Positions 52,027 to 60,441 of a stretch of DNA of 64,000 bases are shown here, piece after piece (positions within the stretch are counted from its first letter, which is position 1; each line of letters opens with the position of its first letter). Below the pieces are notes generated by a model, which made no database searches, was not told the DNA's origin, and saw only the letters and a list, made by a program, of their open reading frames with translations. The position numbers were made by a program, and so were the translations under genes. Source of the DNA: JAGKXB01 sp964498835 (lineage in GTDB: Bacteria; Pseudomonadota; Gammaproteobacteria; Burkholderiales; Burkholderiaceae_D); contig CAZCIX010000002.1 of the NCBI GenBank assembly GCA_964498835.1, positions 1-64,000 of the forward strand, written 5' to 3'.

Positions 52027-52689
52027 TTAAGCAATTTCTATAGCAATTTCTGCCTGTAGTGTTTGCGCTTTCTTTGCTGCTTTTATCGTTACCCGGCCTT
52101 GGTCAAGCGATAGTTTGTCCTCGACCAGCCAGCGTACAGCACGTGGATAAATAATGTGTTCTTGAGCGAGCACGCGGTCGGCTAGAGTAGCCTCATCATC
52201 GTCTTCCAGCACAGAGACTGCCGCTTGCGCAATGATGGGGCCATGGTCCAGATCGGCAGTGACAAAATGCACGGTGCTACCGTGAATTTTGACGCCAGCC
52301 TCAAGAGCACGGCGGTGTGTCGCTAATCCAGGAAAGCTGGGTAACAAAGAAGGATGAATATTCAGCAAGCGACCAGCGTAATGTGCTACAAACGGCGCAG
52401 TCAGAATACGCATAAAACCAGCCAAAATCACGATGTCGGGTACGAACTGGTCTATTGTTGCTTGCAGCGCAGCATCAAAGCTTTCACGTGTTGGGTAGGC
52501 CGTATTTTCAACGACTACGGTGGTAATACCTTGTTGTTGTGCATAGTTGAGCCCCGCAGCATGAGCACGATTGCTGATCACGGCGACGATGTTGGCTGGC
52601 CATTGTTCAGCTTGGGCAGCGCGTACGATCGCTTCCATATTGCTGCCGCGGCCAGAAATCAAAATAACAATATTTTTCATGGTACGCAT
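52027..52689 (-). CDS. purN: Phosphoribosylglycinamide formyltransferase 1
   Basis: 220 aa from ATG 52689 (AGG nearby); ATG 52680 is equally possible. Folate-dependent GART: IVILISGRGSNMEAIV, VPDIVILAGFMRILTAPFV, LLNIHPSLLPSFPGLATH with the catalytic Asn/His, and HFVTADLDHGPIIAQAAV with the Asp. It formylates GAR in purine synthesis. A formate-dependent alternative, purT, is at the end of this window, so both enzymes for this step are present. Confidence 0.96.
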   Translation of the reverse strand: MRTMKNIVILISGRGSNMEAIVRAAQAEQWPANIVAVISNRAHAAGLNYAQQQGITTVVVENTAYPTRESFDAALQATIDQFVPDIVILAGFMRILTAPFVAHYAGRLLNIHPSLLPSFPGLATHRRALEAGVKIHGSTVHFVTADLDHGPIIAQAAVSVLEDDDEATLADRVLAQEHIIYPRAVRWLVEDKLSLDQGRVTIKAAKKAQTLQAEIAIEIA

Positions 52690-52704
52690 TGTACCTGTAA
52701 CGGC

Positions 52705-53235
52705 TTATGGCTGTGGTATTGCCGATATTTCCAATTGCATCCAGGTTTCATCAAAATACACGCCATCGACGTTGACTGACTTGGGTTCTACGCCGTAGAT
52801 TTTGAATCCCAGTGATTCGTATAAGCGATTTGCTGCGCTGCTTGTTCCTGTTGTACTGAGATTGATGTGCAAGATACCTGGCAGTGTGCGGGTGTCCTTA
52901 ATGGCGGTCTGAATCAATTGTCTGCCGATTCCTTGTTGGCGTTTGTTAATCGTCACATACATTCCCCACAACATTGCTTTGTGGAATTGTTTGCCGAATG
53001 GGAAGCGACAAATGCCGACTATGCCGATTAAATTGTTTGTTTCATCGAAGGCGCCTAACACAAAATCACCACGTCCATGATCATCTAATAGATCGGTAAA
53101 GCCTGATAAAGGTTTAGTGACAACTTCCTCTGCTGATTCACAAAATGCAGCTGGTGTATCCTGCACAGCTTCGATAATCAGTGCTTTAAAAATTTCAGCA
53201 TCCGTACGGTGGTTTAAGCGTCGAATAGTGAACAT
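52705..53235 (-). CDS. GNAT family N-acetyltransferase
   Basis: 176 aa from ATG 53235 (MFTIRRLNHRTDAEIF); the reading frame extends upstream to 53292 but that part looks non-coding. Acetyl-CoA binding motif A is MLWGMYVTINKRQQGIGRQL, with Q-x-x-G-I/G pattern, and the C-terminal NRLYESLGFKIYGVEP is typical of GNAT enzymes. The substrate is unknown. It lies 15 bases upstream of purN on the same strand. Confidence 0.87.
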   Translation of the reverse strand: MFTIRRLNHRTDAEIFKALIIEAVQDTPAAFCESAEEVVTKPLSGFTDLLDDHGRGDFVLGAFDETNNLIGIVGICRFPFGKQFHKAMLWGMYVTINKRQQGIGRQLIQTAIKDTRTLPGILHINLSTTGTSSAANRLYESLGFKIYGVEPKSVNVDGVYFDETWMQLEISAIPQP

Positions 53236-53337
53236 GTATTTGGATTGATCTTTCTTAAAATAATCGTGTACGTATTGAGCGCATATAAACACATATAGCT
53301 TTATTTATTGTTTTTATTATTATTTTTAGGAGACATT

Positions 53338-54186
53338 ATGTTTAATGCAAAAAGTATAACCAATACCTTGTGTCTTATGTTGAGTATTCTGTTGTTAAAT
53401 CTTTTGTTTGGTATTTCTTCAACCGCTTTTGCTGACAACAAAACGGAAGTGTTGTGGCTAGGGCAATCTGCTTTCAAAATCACTACACCAAGTGGCAAAG
53501 TCATCGTGCTTGATCCGTGGATGACATCCAATCCCAAAACGCCAGCGGCGTATAAAAAGCTGGAAGCCTTGGGCAAGGTGGATTTAATTTTGGTCACGCA
53601 TGGCCACTTCGACCATTTTGCTGATGCACCAGAGTTAGCGAAGATGAATAACGCTCCAGTTTATGGCCCAGCAGGGTTGATGCAATCAGCCGCAGTGCTG
53701 GATATCCTTCCCGCTAATTTGGCGCAACGTTTTGGCAAAGGTGGCACGGTGACGCCGTTGGGCCCGAATATTCATATCACTGCTGTGCATGCTGAGCATA
53801 GTTCAGAGTTGACCTGGAAAAATCCTGCAACTAAAAAGGAAGAAGTGCATGTAGGTGGTGAACCAGTGGGCTACATCATCGAATTAGAAAATGGCTTCAA
53901 AATCTACCACATGGGTGACACCGGCTTGTTTGGTGACATGAAGATGATCGGCGAGTATTACAAACCCGACCTGATTTTGATTCCGATTGGTGGCCATTAT
54001 GTGATGAGTCCCAAAGATGCTGCAATGGCAACCAGCACATTACTCAAACCACGTCTGGCGATTCCGATGCACTACGGCACTATTCCTGTCTTGAAAGGCA
54101 CGCCGGCTGAATATATGGATGCATTAGGGAAAACATCATCGACTCAGGTGACGGTGTTGAATCCTGGTGAGGCTATTGTTTTTTGA
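53338..54186 (+). CDS. Periplasmic metallo-beta-lactamase-fold hydrolase (UPF0173-like)
   Basis: 282 aa from ATG 53338, which has AGGAG six bases upstream; the in-frame ATG 53308 lacks one. A signal peptide (LMLSILLLNLLFGISSTAFA) precedes the mature start near DNK. Metal site THGHFDHFAD (HxHxDH), further ligands in AVHAEHS, YHMGDTGLFGDM and PMHYGTIPVL. This is the UPF0173 metal-dependent hydrolase layout with an added export signal. The natural substrate is not known, and nothing suggests beta-lactamase activity. Confidence 0.88.
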   Translation: MFNAKSITNTLCLMLSILLLNLLFGISSTAFADNKTEVLWLGQSAFKITTPSGKVIVLDPWMTSNPKTPAAYKKLEALGKVDLILVTHGHFDHFADAPELAKMNNAPVYGPAGLMQSAAVLDILPANLAQRFGKGGTVTPLGPNIHITAVHAEHSSELTWKNPATKKEEVHVGGEPVGYIIELENGFKIYHMGDTGLFGDMKMIGEYYKPDLILIPIGGHYVMSPKDAAMATSTLLKPRLAIPMHYGTIPVLKGTPAEYMDALGKTSSTQVTVLNPGEAIVF

Positions 54187-54195
54187 GAGGGATAA

Positions 54196-54278
54196 GTAGA
54201 GCGTCAATAAGCAAAGCGCATTGCGCCGCATGGTGGCCTTCGATAAAGGTGCAATGCGCTGCGCTTACTGCGCCCTAC
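54196..54278. repeat. 83-bp palindromic repeat of the GTAGGGCGCAATAAGC type
   Basis: Starts GTAGAGCGTCAATAAGC and ends GTAAGC-like in reverse complement (GCTTACTGCGCCCTAC on the plus strand). Inner 9-bp arms GCGCATTGC (54216-54224) and GCAATGCGC (54251-54259) pair exactly. This resembles a dispersed palindromic repeat I recall from several proteobacteria. It sits between the convergent hydrolase and ATPase genes and could act as a bidirectional terminator. Confidence 0.75.
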
Positions 54279-54310
54279 AAATTGCATCTTACGGATCATT
54301 GAGGAAGGTG

Positions 54311-55432
54311 CTACTCAGCCAATGTCCTAACCCATTGCGCAAAGGCTTCATTTTCGAATTCGTAAGTGTCGCGTGGTGATTTGACTACTACATTAGCCAG
54401 CTTCGACATTGCACGTTGGATGTGTGTTGCTTCCAGCGATTCGATACCAATGATGTTGCGTAACTGTGTGATGGCAGCTTTACTAAATGGTTTAAGCGAT
54501 GGATCCTGAGCCAGCATGCGTATCAGAGCTTTTTGCGTTTGATCGAGCGCAGCCCATGCGCCTTCATGATTTTCACTATGTGCCAAATTTTCTTCAACGG
54601 TTTTCATGGCGCTTTCCAGCGTTAAGGAAGGATTTAGCATCATGTTGACGATACCGATTAGAAAGGGTTCTGGCTGCAATTTCAGATTCACGAAAGCATC
54701 CCATGCGGGTCCAACCGGCAAGGTGCGCTGGGTCGATGCTTCAAACCGCTCGGCAATGTATTCAACGAAATCTCGGTTCAGCTGTGGGAAATCACCAATG
54801 GCAGCACCAGTGGAATAAAGCGGCGCATTGGAGTTTGAAAATACATTTGCCAATTGTGTTCTGGACGATCCAGTAAAGACGACGCGTAAACGGGTTTGAT
54901 TTTTTGTGATGGCTGTACGTAATGCGGTGGCGACTGCTTCATGTTCTTTCGTTTTTGCCAGCTCTTGCGCTTCATCTATCAGTAGGAGTACCGGCTTCTT
55001 TTTACATAGTGCCTCAATAAGCGCATCAATTTGCAAGGCAATTTCGGTTTGTATTTTTTTGCTTGCATCGCCAAGTTCTATTTCGCCTTCTAATGTGGTT
55101 CCTGCTACAGCAGCTTTTGCCTTGAGTTTTTTAATGGGCGTGTTGAATTTGGCAACCAAACTATCAACGGCAGTTTTGGGTTCTAGTGCTTGTTCCAGAG
55201 CGCGTACGATAGAAACGCCTGGGGATAGTTTTGTTTGCCAAAGATCGGCATAGACAACAATGTAGCCTGCGGATTCAGCCGCTGGTGTTAGGTCTTTTAA
55301 AAGGAAAGACGTTTTGCCAGCACGACGTGGAGCGAAAATAGTAGTGGACGTCACCAATCCTGCATTTAGTGTGTCCAAATATATTTTGGCAAGAGTGGGG
55401 CGATGATAGTGCCAGATCTCAGTTAAGTTCAT
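54311..55432 (-). CDS. Uncharacterised AAA-type ATPase
   Basis: 373 aa. P-loop APRRAGKTS (34-42), Walker B VLLLIDEAQEL (148-158) and a sensor-like FTGSSR (about 186-191) define an AAA/ATPase_2-like domain. A Lys/Ala-rich helical region (95-130) lies between P-loop and Walker B. The C-terminal part (about 270-373) looks like a helical/winged domain (MLAQDPSLKPFSKAAITQL). No effector domain or partner gene is recognised. A 58-bp near-perfect dyad begins 26 bp upstream of its start and may be its own operator. Confidence 0.75.
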   Translation of the reverse strand: MNLTEIWHYHRPTLAKIYLDTLNAGLVTSTTIFAPRRAGKTSFLLKDLTPAAESAGYIVVYADLWQTKLSPGVSIVRALEQALEPKTAVDSLVAKFNTPIKKLKAKAAVAGTTLEGEIELGDASKKIQTEIALQIDALIEALCKKKPVLLLIDEAQELAKTKEHEAVATALRTAITKNQTRLRVVFTGSSRTQLANVFSNSNAPLYSTGAAIGDFPQLNRDFVEYIAERFEASTQRTLPVGPAWDAFVNLKLQPEPFLIGIVNMMLNPSLTLESAMKTVEENLAHSENHEGAWAALDQTQKALIRMLAQDPSLKPFSKAAITQLRNIIGIESLEATHIQRAMSKLANVVVKSPRDTYEFENEAFAQWVRTLAE

Positions 55433-55458
55433 GTTTGCACCTGCATTTATATTTGTAT

Positions 55459-55516
55459 TTATACGAAATTATTTCGTGTTTGTATAATTATACAAAGTTT
55501 AAATAATTTCGTATAA
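55459..55516. promoter_or_regulatory. 58-bp dyad with nested palindrome upstream of the ATPase gene
   Basis: Outer arms TTATACGAAATTATTT (55459-55474) and AAATAATTTCGTATAA (55501-55516) are exact reverse complements. The inner 18 bases TTTGTATAATTATACAAA (55479-55496) are a perfect palindrome on the same axis. Only the four-base junctions break the symmetry. It contains TATAAT on both strands, so it may overlap the promoter of the minus-strand ATPase gene. Confidence 0.8.
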
Positions 55517-55538
55517 CAGGGCATTTACAAAGGAAAAC

Positions 55539-57590
55539 TCACCCAACTTTAGGCTTCGCCAACAACGCTTTCAAGTTCGCCAGGCGGTTTTGTGGGGTGA
55601 TGATTTCTTCTTCGGTTGGGATGGCGATGCCTTGGTCTAATTTCATTTCTTTGATGAAACGTGACATGTCGCAATGCACACTTTCTCTGGCGCGTTTGCG
55701 TTTTTTGCACCAGCTGACGTGCAGGCTGCGTTGGGCGCGGGTGATGCCGACGTACATCAGGCGGCGTTCTTCTTCGATGCGGGCGGCGAGTGTGTCGGCG
55801 GGGGCGTCCGGGTCGCCTTTGTGAGGCAGGATGCCTTCTTCCACGCCGACCAGGAAAACATGGGGGAATTCCAATCCCTTCGAGGCATGCAACGTGGACA
55901 TGCGCACGGCGTCGGGTTCTTCATCGCGGCCTTCTAGCATGGTCATCAAGGCGACCATTTGTGTGAGTTCCAGCAGGCTTTTTTCCGCATCTTCTGCATG
56001 TTTGCCACCGTTGCCTTTTTGTTTTAGCCAAGTCGTAAAGTCCAGCACATTTTGCCATTTGCTTTGCGCTTGTCTGTCATCGAAGTGGTTGTACAAATAC
56101 GCTTCGTAATTAATTTCTTTCATCATGTCATCCAGCACGGCAGCAGCGTTTTCGCCCTTGCCGGAAGGGCCGACACGGCTGGCGCGTGCTTCTAATTGAT
56201 TGATGAAATCACCAAATTCACGCAGCGGAGTGAGTTGTCTCGATGTGAGTTGTGCCTCAATTCCGCCTTTGAAGATAGCTTCAAATAAAGAGCATTGCCA
56301 TTGACCGGCGTAAGCGCCCAATACTTCTAGCGTGGATTGGCCGATGCCGCGTTTGGGTGTGGTGACGGCGCGGATGAAGGCTGGGTCGTCGTCATTGTTG
56401 GCGATCAGGCGTAGGTAGCTGATGATGTCTTTGATTTCCGCCCGGTCGAAAAAGCTTTGCCCGCCTGACATGGTGTAAGGGATATGTTCACGTCGCAGTG
56501 CTTGCTCAAACACTCTGGCTTGATGATTGCTGCGATACAAAATGGCGTAATCGGAGAATTTTGCCCGTCGTTCAAAGCGATGGGCCGATAACATGATGGC
56601 CACTTGATCCGCTTCTTGCTCGTCATCTTCCATCCCCAATACTTTGATGGGATCACCCAAACCGTGCTCAGACCACAATGATTTTTCAAACAATTTGGGA
56701 TTGTTGCCGATGACTTCGTTAGCTGCCTGCAAAATGCGTGTACTGGAGCGATAATTTTGTTCCAGCTTGATGACTTTCAGATCGGGAAAATCAACTTGCA
56801 GCGTTTTGAGATTTTCGATCGTCGCACCGCGCCAGGCGTAAATCGCTTGATCATCGTCGCCTACCGCCGTGAACATGGGTTTTTTACCGACGCCGGTGAC
56901 AAGTAATTTGACCAATTCGTATTGGCATAAATTGGTGTCTTGATATTCATCTACCAGCAAATAACGCAAACGGCGCTGCCATTTATCGCGGATGTCTTGA
57001 TTGTTTCGGAATAATTCCACTGGCAAGCGAATCAGATCATCGAAATCCACTGCCTGATACGCCGCTAAGGTGGCGACATAGTTGCGATAAATCCGCGCTG
57101 CCTGCGCTTCATCTTCATCTTTGGCTTGATTGAGTGCGATATCGGGTTCAATCAGATTGTTTTTCCACAGCGAAAGCGCGGTTTGGATGCGGCGTATGAG
57201 TTGTTTATCGGTGGTGACAGCTAAATCTTGCACTAAGGAAAAACAATCGCTGCTATCCATGATGGAAAAACGATCTTTCAAGCCAACCGCTTGCGCTTCC
57301 TGACGCAGAATTTTCACACCCAGGGAGTGAAATGTGCTGACCGTCAGTTTTTTCGCCTGTTTGGGTTCTTGCAGCAGCGTGCCGATACGTTCTTGCATTT
57401 CAGCCGCGGCTTTATTGGTAAAAGTCAGCGCCGCAATGTGCTGTGCTTCATAGCCACAATGCTCAATCAAATGCGCGATTTTTTGTGTAATGACACGTGT
57501 TTTCCCAGAACCTGCGCCAGCTAACACTAGGCAAGGGCCATCCATGTATTTAACGGCTTCGCGTTGCGGGGGATTGAGGAGTGAAGACAT
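55539..57590 (-). CDS. rep: ATP-dependent DNA helicase Rep (UvrD-like superfamily 1A)
   Basis: 683 aa from ATG 57590 (MSSLLNPPQREAVKYMDGP); the frame continues upstream to 57806 but lacks family similarity there. SF1A motifs: LAGAGSGKTRVIT (Ia/Walker A), LTFTNKAAAEMQERI, STFHSLG, YLLVDEYQDTN (Walker B), AVGDDDQAIYAWRGA, LEQNYRSS, MSTLHASKGLEFPHVFLVG and EERRLMYVGITRAQ. Length and YLLVDEYQDTN context favour Rep over UvrD. It unwinds 3'-5' and helps forks pass obstacles. The 57591-57835 interval is the divergent promoter region; TATAAT at 57779-57784 may serve the plus-strand gene. Confidence 0.93.
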   Translation of the reverse strand: MSSLLNPPQREAVKYMDGPCLVLAGAGSGKTRVITQKIAHLIEHCGYEAQHIAALTFTNKAAAEMQERIGTLLQEPKQAKKLTVSTFHSLGVKILRQEAQAVGLKDRFSIMDSSDCFSLVQDLAVTTDKQLIRRIQTALSLWKNNLIEPDIALNQAKDEDEAQAARIYRNYVATLAAYQAVDFDDLIRLPVELFRNNQDIRDKWQRRLRYLLVDEYQDTNLCQYELVKLLVTGVGKKPMFTAVGDDDQAIYAWRGATIENLKTLQVDFPDLKVIKLEQNYRSSTRILQAANEVIGNNPKLFEKSLWSEHGLGDPIKVLGMEDDEQEADQVAIMLSAHRFERRAKFSDYAILYRSNHQARVFEQALRREHIPYTMSGGQSFFDRAEIKDIISYLRLIANNDDDPAFIRAVTTPKRGIGQSTLEVLGAYAGQWQCSLFEAIFKGGIEAQLTSRQLTPLREFGDFINQLEARASRVGPSGKGENAAAVLDDMMKEINYEAYLYNHFDDRQAQSKWQNVLDFTTWLKQKGNGGKHAEDAEKSLLELTQMVALMTMLEGRDEEPDAVRMSTLHASKGLEFPHVFLVGVEEGILPHKGDPDAPADTLAARIEEERRLMYVGITRAQRSLHVSWCKKRKRARESVHCDMSRFIKEMKLDQGIAIPTEEEIITPQNRLANLKALLAKPKVG

Positions 57591-57835
57591 GCGGTGTGAC
57601 GGTGCAGAATGCAAAACTGAAGAAGCGCCGCATTGTATAACAGGCGTGTCAGCTTGGGAGTGGGGCGCTGAATTGATCAGGGCAATTTCATGAATCAGTA
57701 AACGGTCGGTTAAGGTTAGTCGACCATTTAATGCCTCATGTGTAACGCTTTGGCCATCGGCATTATTTTCTAACTTGTTATAATGGCCAGTTATGTATTT
57801 CCTCATTAAAAATAAGCGAACCAGTAGTTTGAACT

Positions 57836-58318
57836 ATGAAATTTGAACACCTAGTGGAAATCAATGACCCGCGCAATCCTCTGTTGTATCCATTGACGCG
57901 GGAGCAAATATGGCGTGGTTTGGTGTTGCGTGCCGAGGCGCCCAAGGTGTTTGTGCCGCATTTGGATGAGTGTCAGTTACTTGAAAATAACGAAAAACGC
58001 TTAACGCGCCAATTGCGTTATGGCTCATTAATTGTGGTGGATAAGGTTGTTTTTGCGCCGCAAGAGTCTGTGCAATATCTAGTTGCTGCGCAGCAGGATA
58101 TTGTGGCGTCGAGTCTGGTGATGCGAATAGAAGAGCCGTTGCCTGGTCGTTTGTTTGTGCGCTTTGAATATGAAGATGGGCATGACACCAGCACGGATGA
58201 AATGGCGGCTATGTACAATGATCTGCGCCATGAGGCTTACAAAGCATCCGACATTGACACCATCCACATCATCCGAGAATTAGCGCAACAAGGCCGTTTT
58301 GATGCTGCGTTAAATTAA
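57836..58318 (+). CDS. SRPBCC / DUF1857 family protein
   Basis: 160 aa. START-like fold with N-terminal MKFEHLVEINDPRNPLLYPL, LTREQIWRGLVLRAEAP, and VRFEYEDGHDTSTDEMA before the long C-terminal helix. It belongs to the AtaL/DUF1857-like group that binds hydrophobic small molecules; no reaction is assigned. Divergent from rep and followed 20 bases later by nadA on the same strand. A functional link to NAD synthesis is not supported by sequence. Confidence 0.8.
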   Translation: MKFEHLVEINDPRNPLLYPLTREQIWRGLVLRAEAPKVFVPHLDECQLLENNEKRLTRQLRYGSLIVVDKVVFAPQESVQYLVAAQQDIVASSLVMRIEEPLPGRLFVRFEYEDGHDTSTDEMAAMYNDLRHEAYKASDIDTIHIIRELAQQGRFDAALN

Positions 58319-58338
58319 GGTCATTCAGTTATTTAATT

Positions 58339-59472
58339 ATGCAAAATTCTACGATTCATCCCATCGAATACGAGCATCCGCAATCGGGCGGCAGTTGCGT
58401 CGCCCAAGCATGGGCACGCACGCCTGTCATGCCTTCTGCCGAGGAAAAAGCAGCCTTGAAACAACGCATCAAAGCTCTACTGAAGGAAAAGAATGCCGTA
58501 CTGGTGGCGCATTATTACGTTGATGCCGATATCCAGGATTTGGCGCAGGAAACCGGTGGTTGCGTTTCTGATTCGCTGGAAATGGCACGCTTTGGGCGTG
58601 ACCATCCAGCGCAAACGCTAGTGGTGGCGGGTGTGCGTTTTATGGGCGAAACCGCCAAGATACTCAGCCCCGAAAAGCGTGTCTTGATGCCGGATTTAGA
58701 TGCGACTTGCTCCCTGGATTTGGGTTGCCCAGCGGAGGAGTTTGCCGCGTTTTGTGATGCCCATCCTGACCGCACTGTCGTGGTGTATGCCAATACCAGC
58801 GCAGCGGTGAAGGCCCGTGCGGATTGGATGGTGACGTCTTCGATAGGACTGCAAATCGTGGCACATCTGCATGCGCAAGGCAAAAAGATTTTGTGGGCAC
58901 CCGACAAGCATTTAGGCGGATACATCCAACAACAAACTGGTGCCGATATGTTGTTGTGGCAGGGTTCTTGCCTAGTGCATGATGAATTCAAAAGCGTCGA
59001 GCTGGAACTGCTGAAAAACGACTATCCCGATGCCAAGGTGTTGGTGCATCCAGAATCCCCTGCTGCTGTGGTCGCTTTAGCGGACATGGTGGGTTCCACC
59101 TCGCAAATGATTACCGCAGCGCAAAACATGGATGCGACGACTTTCATCGTTGCCACCGATCAAGGTTTGTTGCATAAGATGAAATTAGCCGCGCCTGGCA
59201 AGCAATTCATTGCTGCGCCGACGGCTGGCAATAGTGCTACCTGCAAAAGCTGTGCCCATTGTCCATGGATGGCGATGAATGGTTTGGTGAATTTGGCTGC
59301 AGTATTAGAGCAAGGTAATAATGAAATCCAGGTCGACCCAACGATAGGACGCGCGGCAGTGTTGTCGATTAATCGCATGTTAGATTTTGCCGCGGCACAA
59401 AAAACATCCGTACAGCCCGGTGGCGATTTAGCGAAAGAAGCCACATTATTTTCAGGTGTAGGTCCAGCATGA
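58339..59472 (+). CDS. nadA: Quinolinate synthase A
   Basis: 377 aa. Condenses iminoaspartate with dihydroxyacetone phosphate to quinolinate. Three NadA-type domains with LVAHYYVDADIQDLA at the start, GVRFMGETAKILSPEKRVLM, and iron-sulfur cysteines in DATCSLDLGCPAEEF, in the GSCLVHDEF segment, and in SATCKSCAHCPWMAMN near the C-terminus. The [4Fe-4S] cluster sits in the cytoplasm. It overlaps nadC as ATGA. Confidence 0.96.
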   Translation: MQNSTIHPIEYEHPQSGGSCVAQAWARTPVMPSAEEKAALKQRIKALLKEKNAVLVAHYYVDADIQDLAQETGGCVSDSLEMARFGRDHPAQTLVVAGVRFMGETAKILSPEKRVLMPDLDATCSLDLGCPAEEFAAFCDAHPDRTVVVYANTSAAVKARADWMVTSSIGLQIVAHLHAQGKKILWAPDKHLGGYIQQQTGADMLLWQGSCLVHDEFKSVELELLKNDYPDAKVLVHPESPAAVVALADMVGSTSQMITAAQNMDATTFIVATDQGLLHKMKLAAPGKQFIAAPTAGNSATCKSCAHCPWMAMNGLVNLAAVLEQGNNEIQVDPTIGRAAVLSINRMLDFAAAQKTSVQPGGDLAKEATLFSGVGPA

Positions 59473-60380
59473 CGAACGTAATAAAAAACGTAATGACAAG
59501 TTCAACAACTACTTTGATCAATCCTTTTGCACCTTTTGATGCTGCATTAGCGACAGCGTTTGAAGCCAATATCGAAACGGCGTTGGCTGAAGACATCGGC
59601 ACTGGCGATGTCACAGGTTTGCTAGTACCTGAGCAAGAATGGGTGCAAGCGCGCGTGCTGGTGCGGGAAGAGGCGGTGTTATGCGGCGCACCCTGGTTTG
59701 AGGCGATAATGCAGCGTTTGGATGCGCGTTCTCGTATCACGTGGCGTTATGCGGAAGGTGCGCTGATGCAAGCGGATACCGAAGTTTGCACCATAGAAGC
59801 ACCCGCCCGGGCGTTGTTGACAGCTGAACGTCCTGCTTTGAACTTCATGCAATTATTGTCCGGCGTGGCGACGACTACGCAACGTTATGTGAGTTTGATA
59901 CAAGGCACTCGCGCTACGATCTTGGATACCCGTAAAACGCTGCCCGGCATGCGTTTGGCACAAAAATACGCAGTGCGCGTTGGTGGTGGCATGAACCAGC
60001 GTTTGGCTTTGTATGACGGTATTCTCATCAAAGAAAATCACATCGCCGCTGCCGGTAGCATCGCCGCTGTCATGCATGCTGCGCAGGTTGTGAATACCCA
60101 ATTAGCGACGCCGGTTTCCATACAAATTGAAGTGGAGAGTTTGGACGAACTCGAACAAGCATTAGCCGCAGGTGCAACGTCCATCTTGCTCGATAACTTC
60201 AGCCTGCAAGGCATGCGCCAAGCCGTGGCGCTGACAGCTGGCCGTGCTGTATTGGAGGCATCTGGTGGTGTGAATAAAGAAAGTGTGCGCGCGATTGCTG
60301 AAACTGGTGTGGATAGGATTTCTATCGGCAGTTTGACCAAGGATGTGCAGGCGATTGATTATTCTTTGCGGATTGTTTGA
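59469..60380 (+). CDS. nadC: Nicotinate-nucleotide pyrophosphorylase (carboxylating)
   Basis: 303 aa. Quinolinate phosphoribosyltransferase: ALAEDIGTGDVTGLLVP, NFMQLLSGVATTTQRYV, ILDTRKTLPGMRLAQKYAV (quinolinate/PRPP-binding), GGGMNQRLALYDGILIKENH, and EASGGVNKESVRAIAETGVD near the end. It makes nicotinate mononucleotide from the NadA product. Coupled to nadA by four bases and followed by a terminator at 60402. Confidence 0.97.
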   Translation: MTNVIKNVMTSSTTTLINPFAPFDAALATAFEANIETALAEDIGTGDVTGLLVPEQEWVQARVLVREEAVLCGAPWFEAIMQRLDARSRITWRYAEGALMQADTEVCTIEAPARALLTAERPALNFMQLLSGVATTTQRYVSLIQGTRATILDTRKTLPGMRLAQKYAVRVGGGMNQRLALYDGILIKENHIAAAGSIAAVMHAAQVVNTQLATPVSIQIEVESLDELEQALAAGATSILLDNFSLQGMRQAVALTAGRAVLEASGGVNKESVRAIAETGVDRISIGSLTKDVQAIDYSLRIV

Positions 60381-60401
60381 TTGAGACAGTTCAATTAGGT
60401 G

Positions 60402-60428
60402 TAGAGTCAAACTGTTAATTTGACTCTA
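60402..60428. terminator. Bidirectional terminator between nadC and the carbonic anhydrase gene
   Basis: Perfect 10-bp stem TAGAGTCAAA / TTTGACTCTA with a 7-base loop, followed by ATTTT in the plus direction. It serves the convergent nadC and carbonic anhydrase genes. Confidence 0.75.
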
Positions 60429-60441
60429 ATTTTGATAATTT

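Noticed and set aside
53338..54186. A beta-lactamase resistance gene
   Set aside because: The HxHxDH site is shared by many hydrolases; the rest fits the UPF0173-like group and no resistance-type features are seen.
55459..55516. loxP-like recombination site
   Set aside because: ATAATTTCGTATA differs from a loxP arm at one base, but the arms point the other way and are 26 bp apart with a palindromic centre, unlike the 8-bp asymmetric loxP spacer.
57591..57806. N-terminal extension of Rep helicase
   Set aside because: The in-frame 72 residues have no helicase similarity, while MSSLLNPPQREAV is a typical Rep start.
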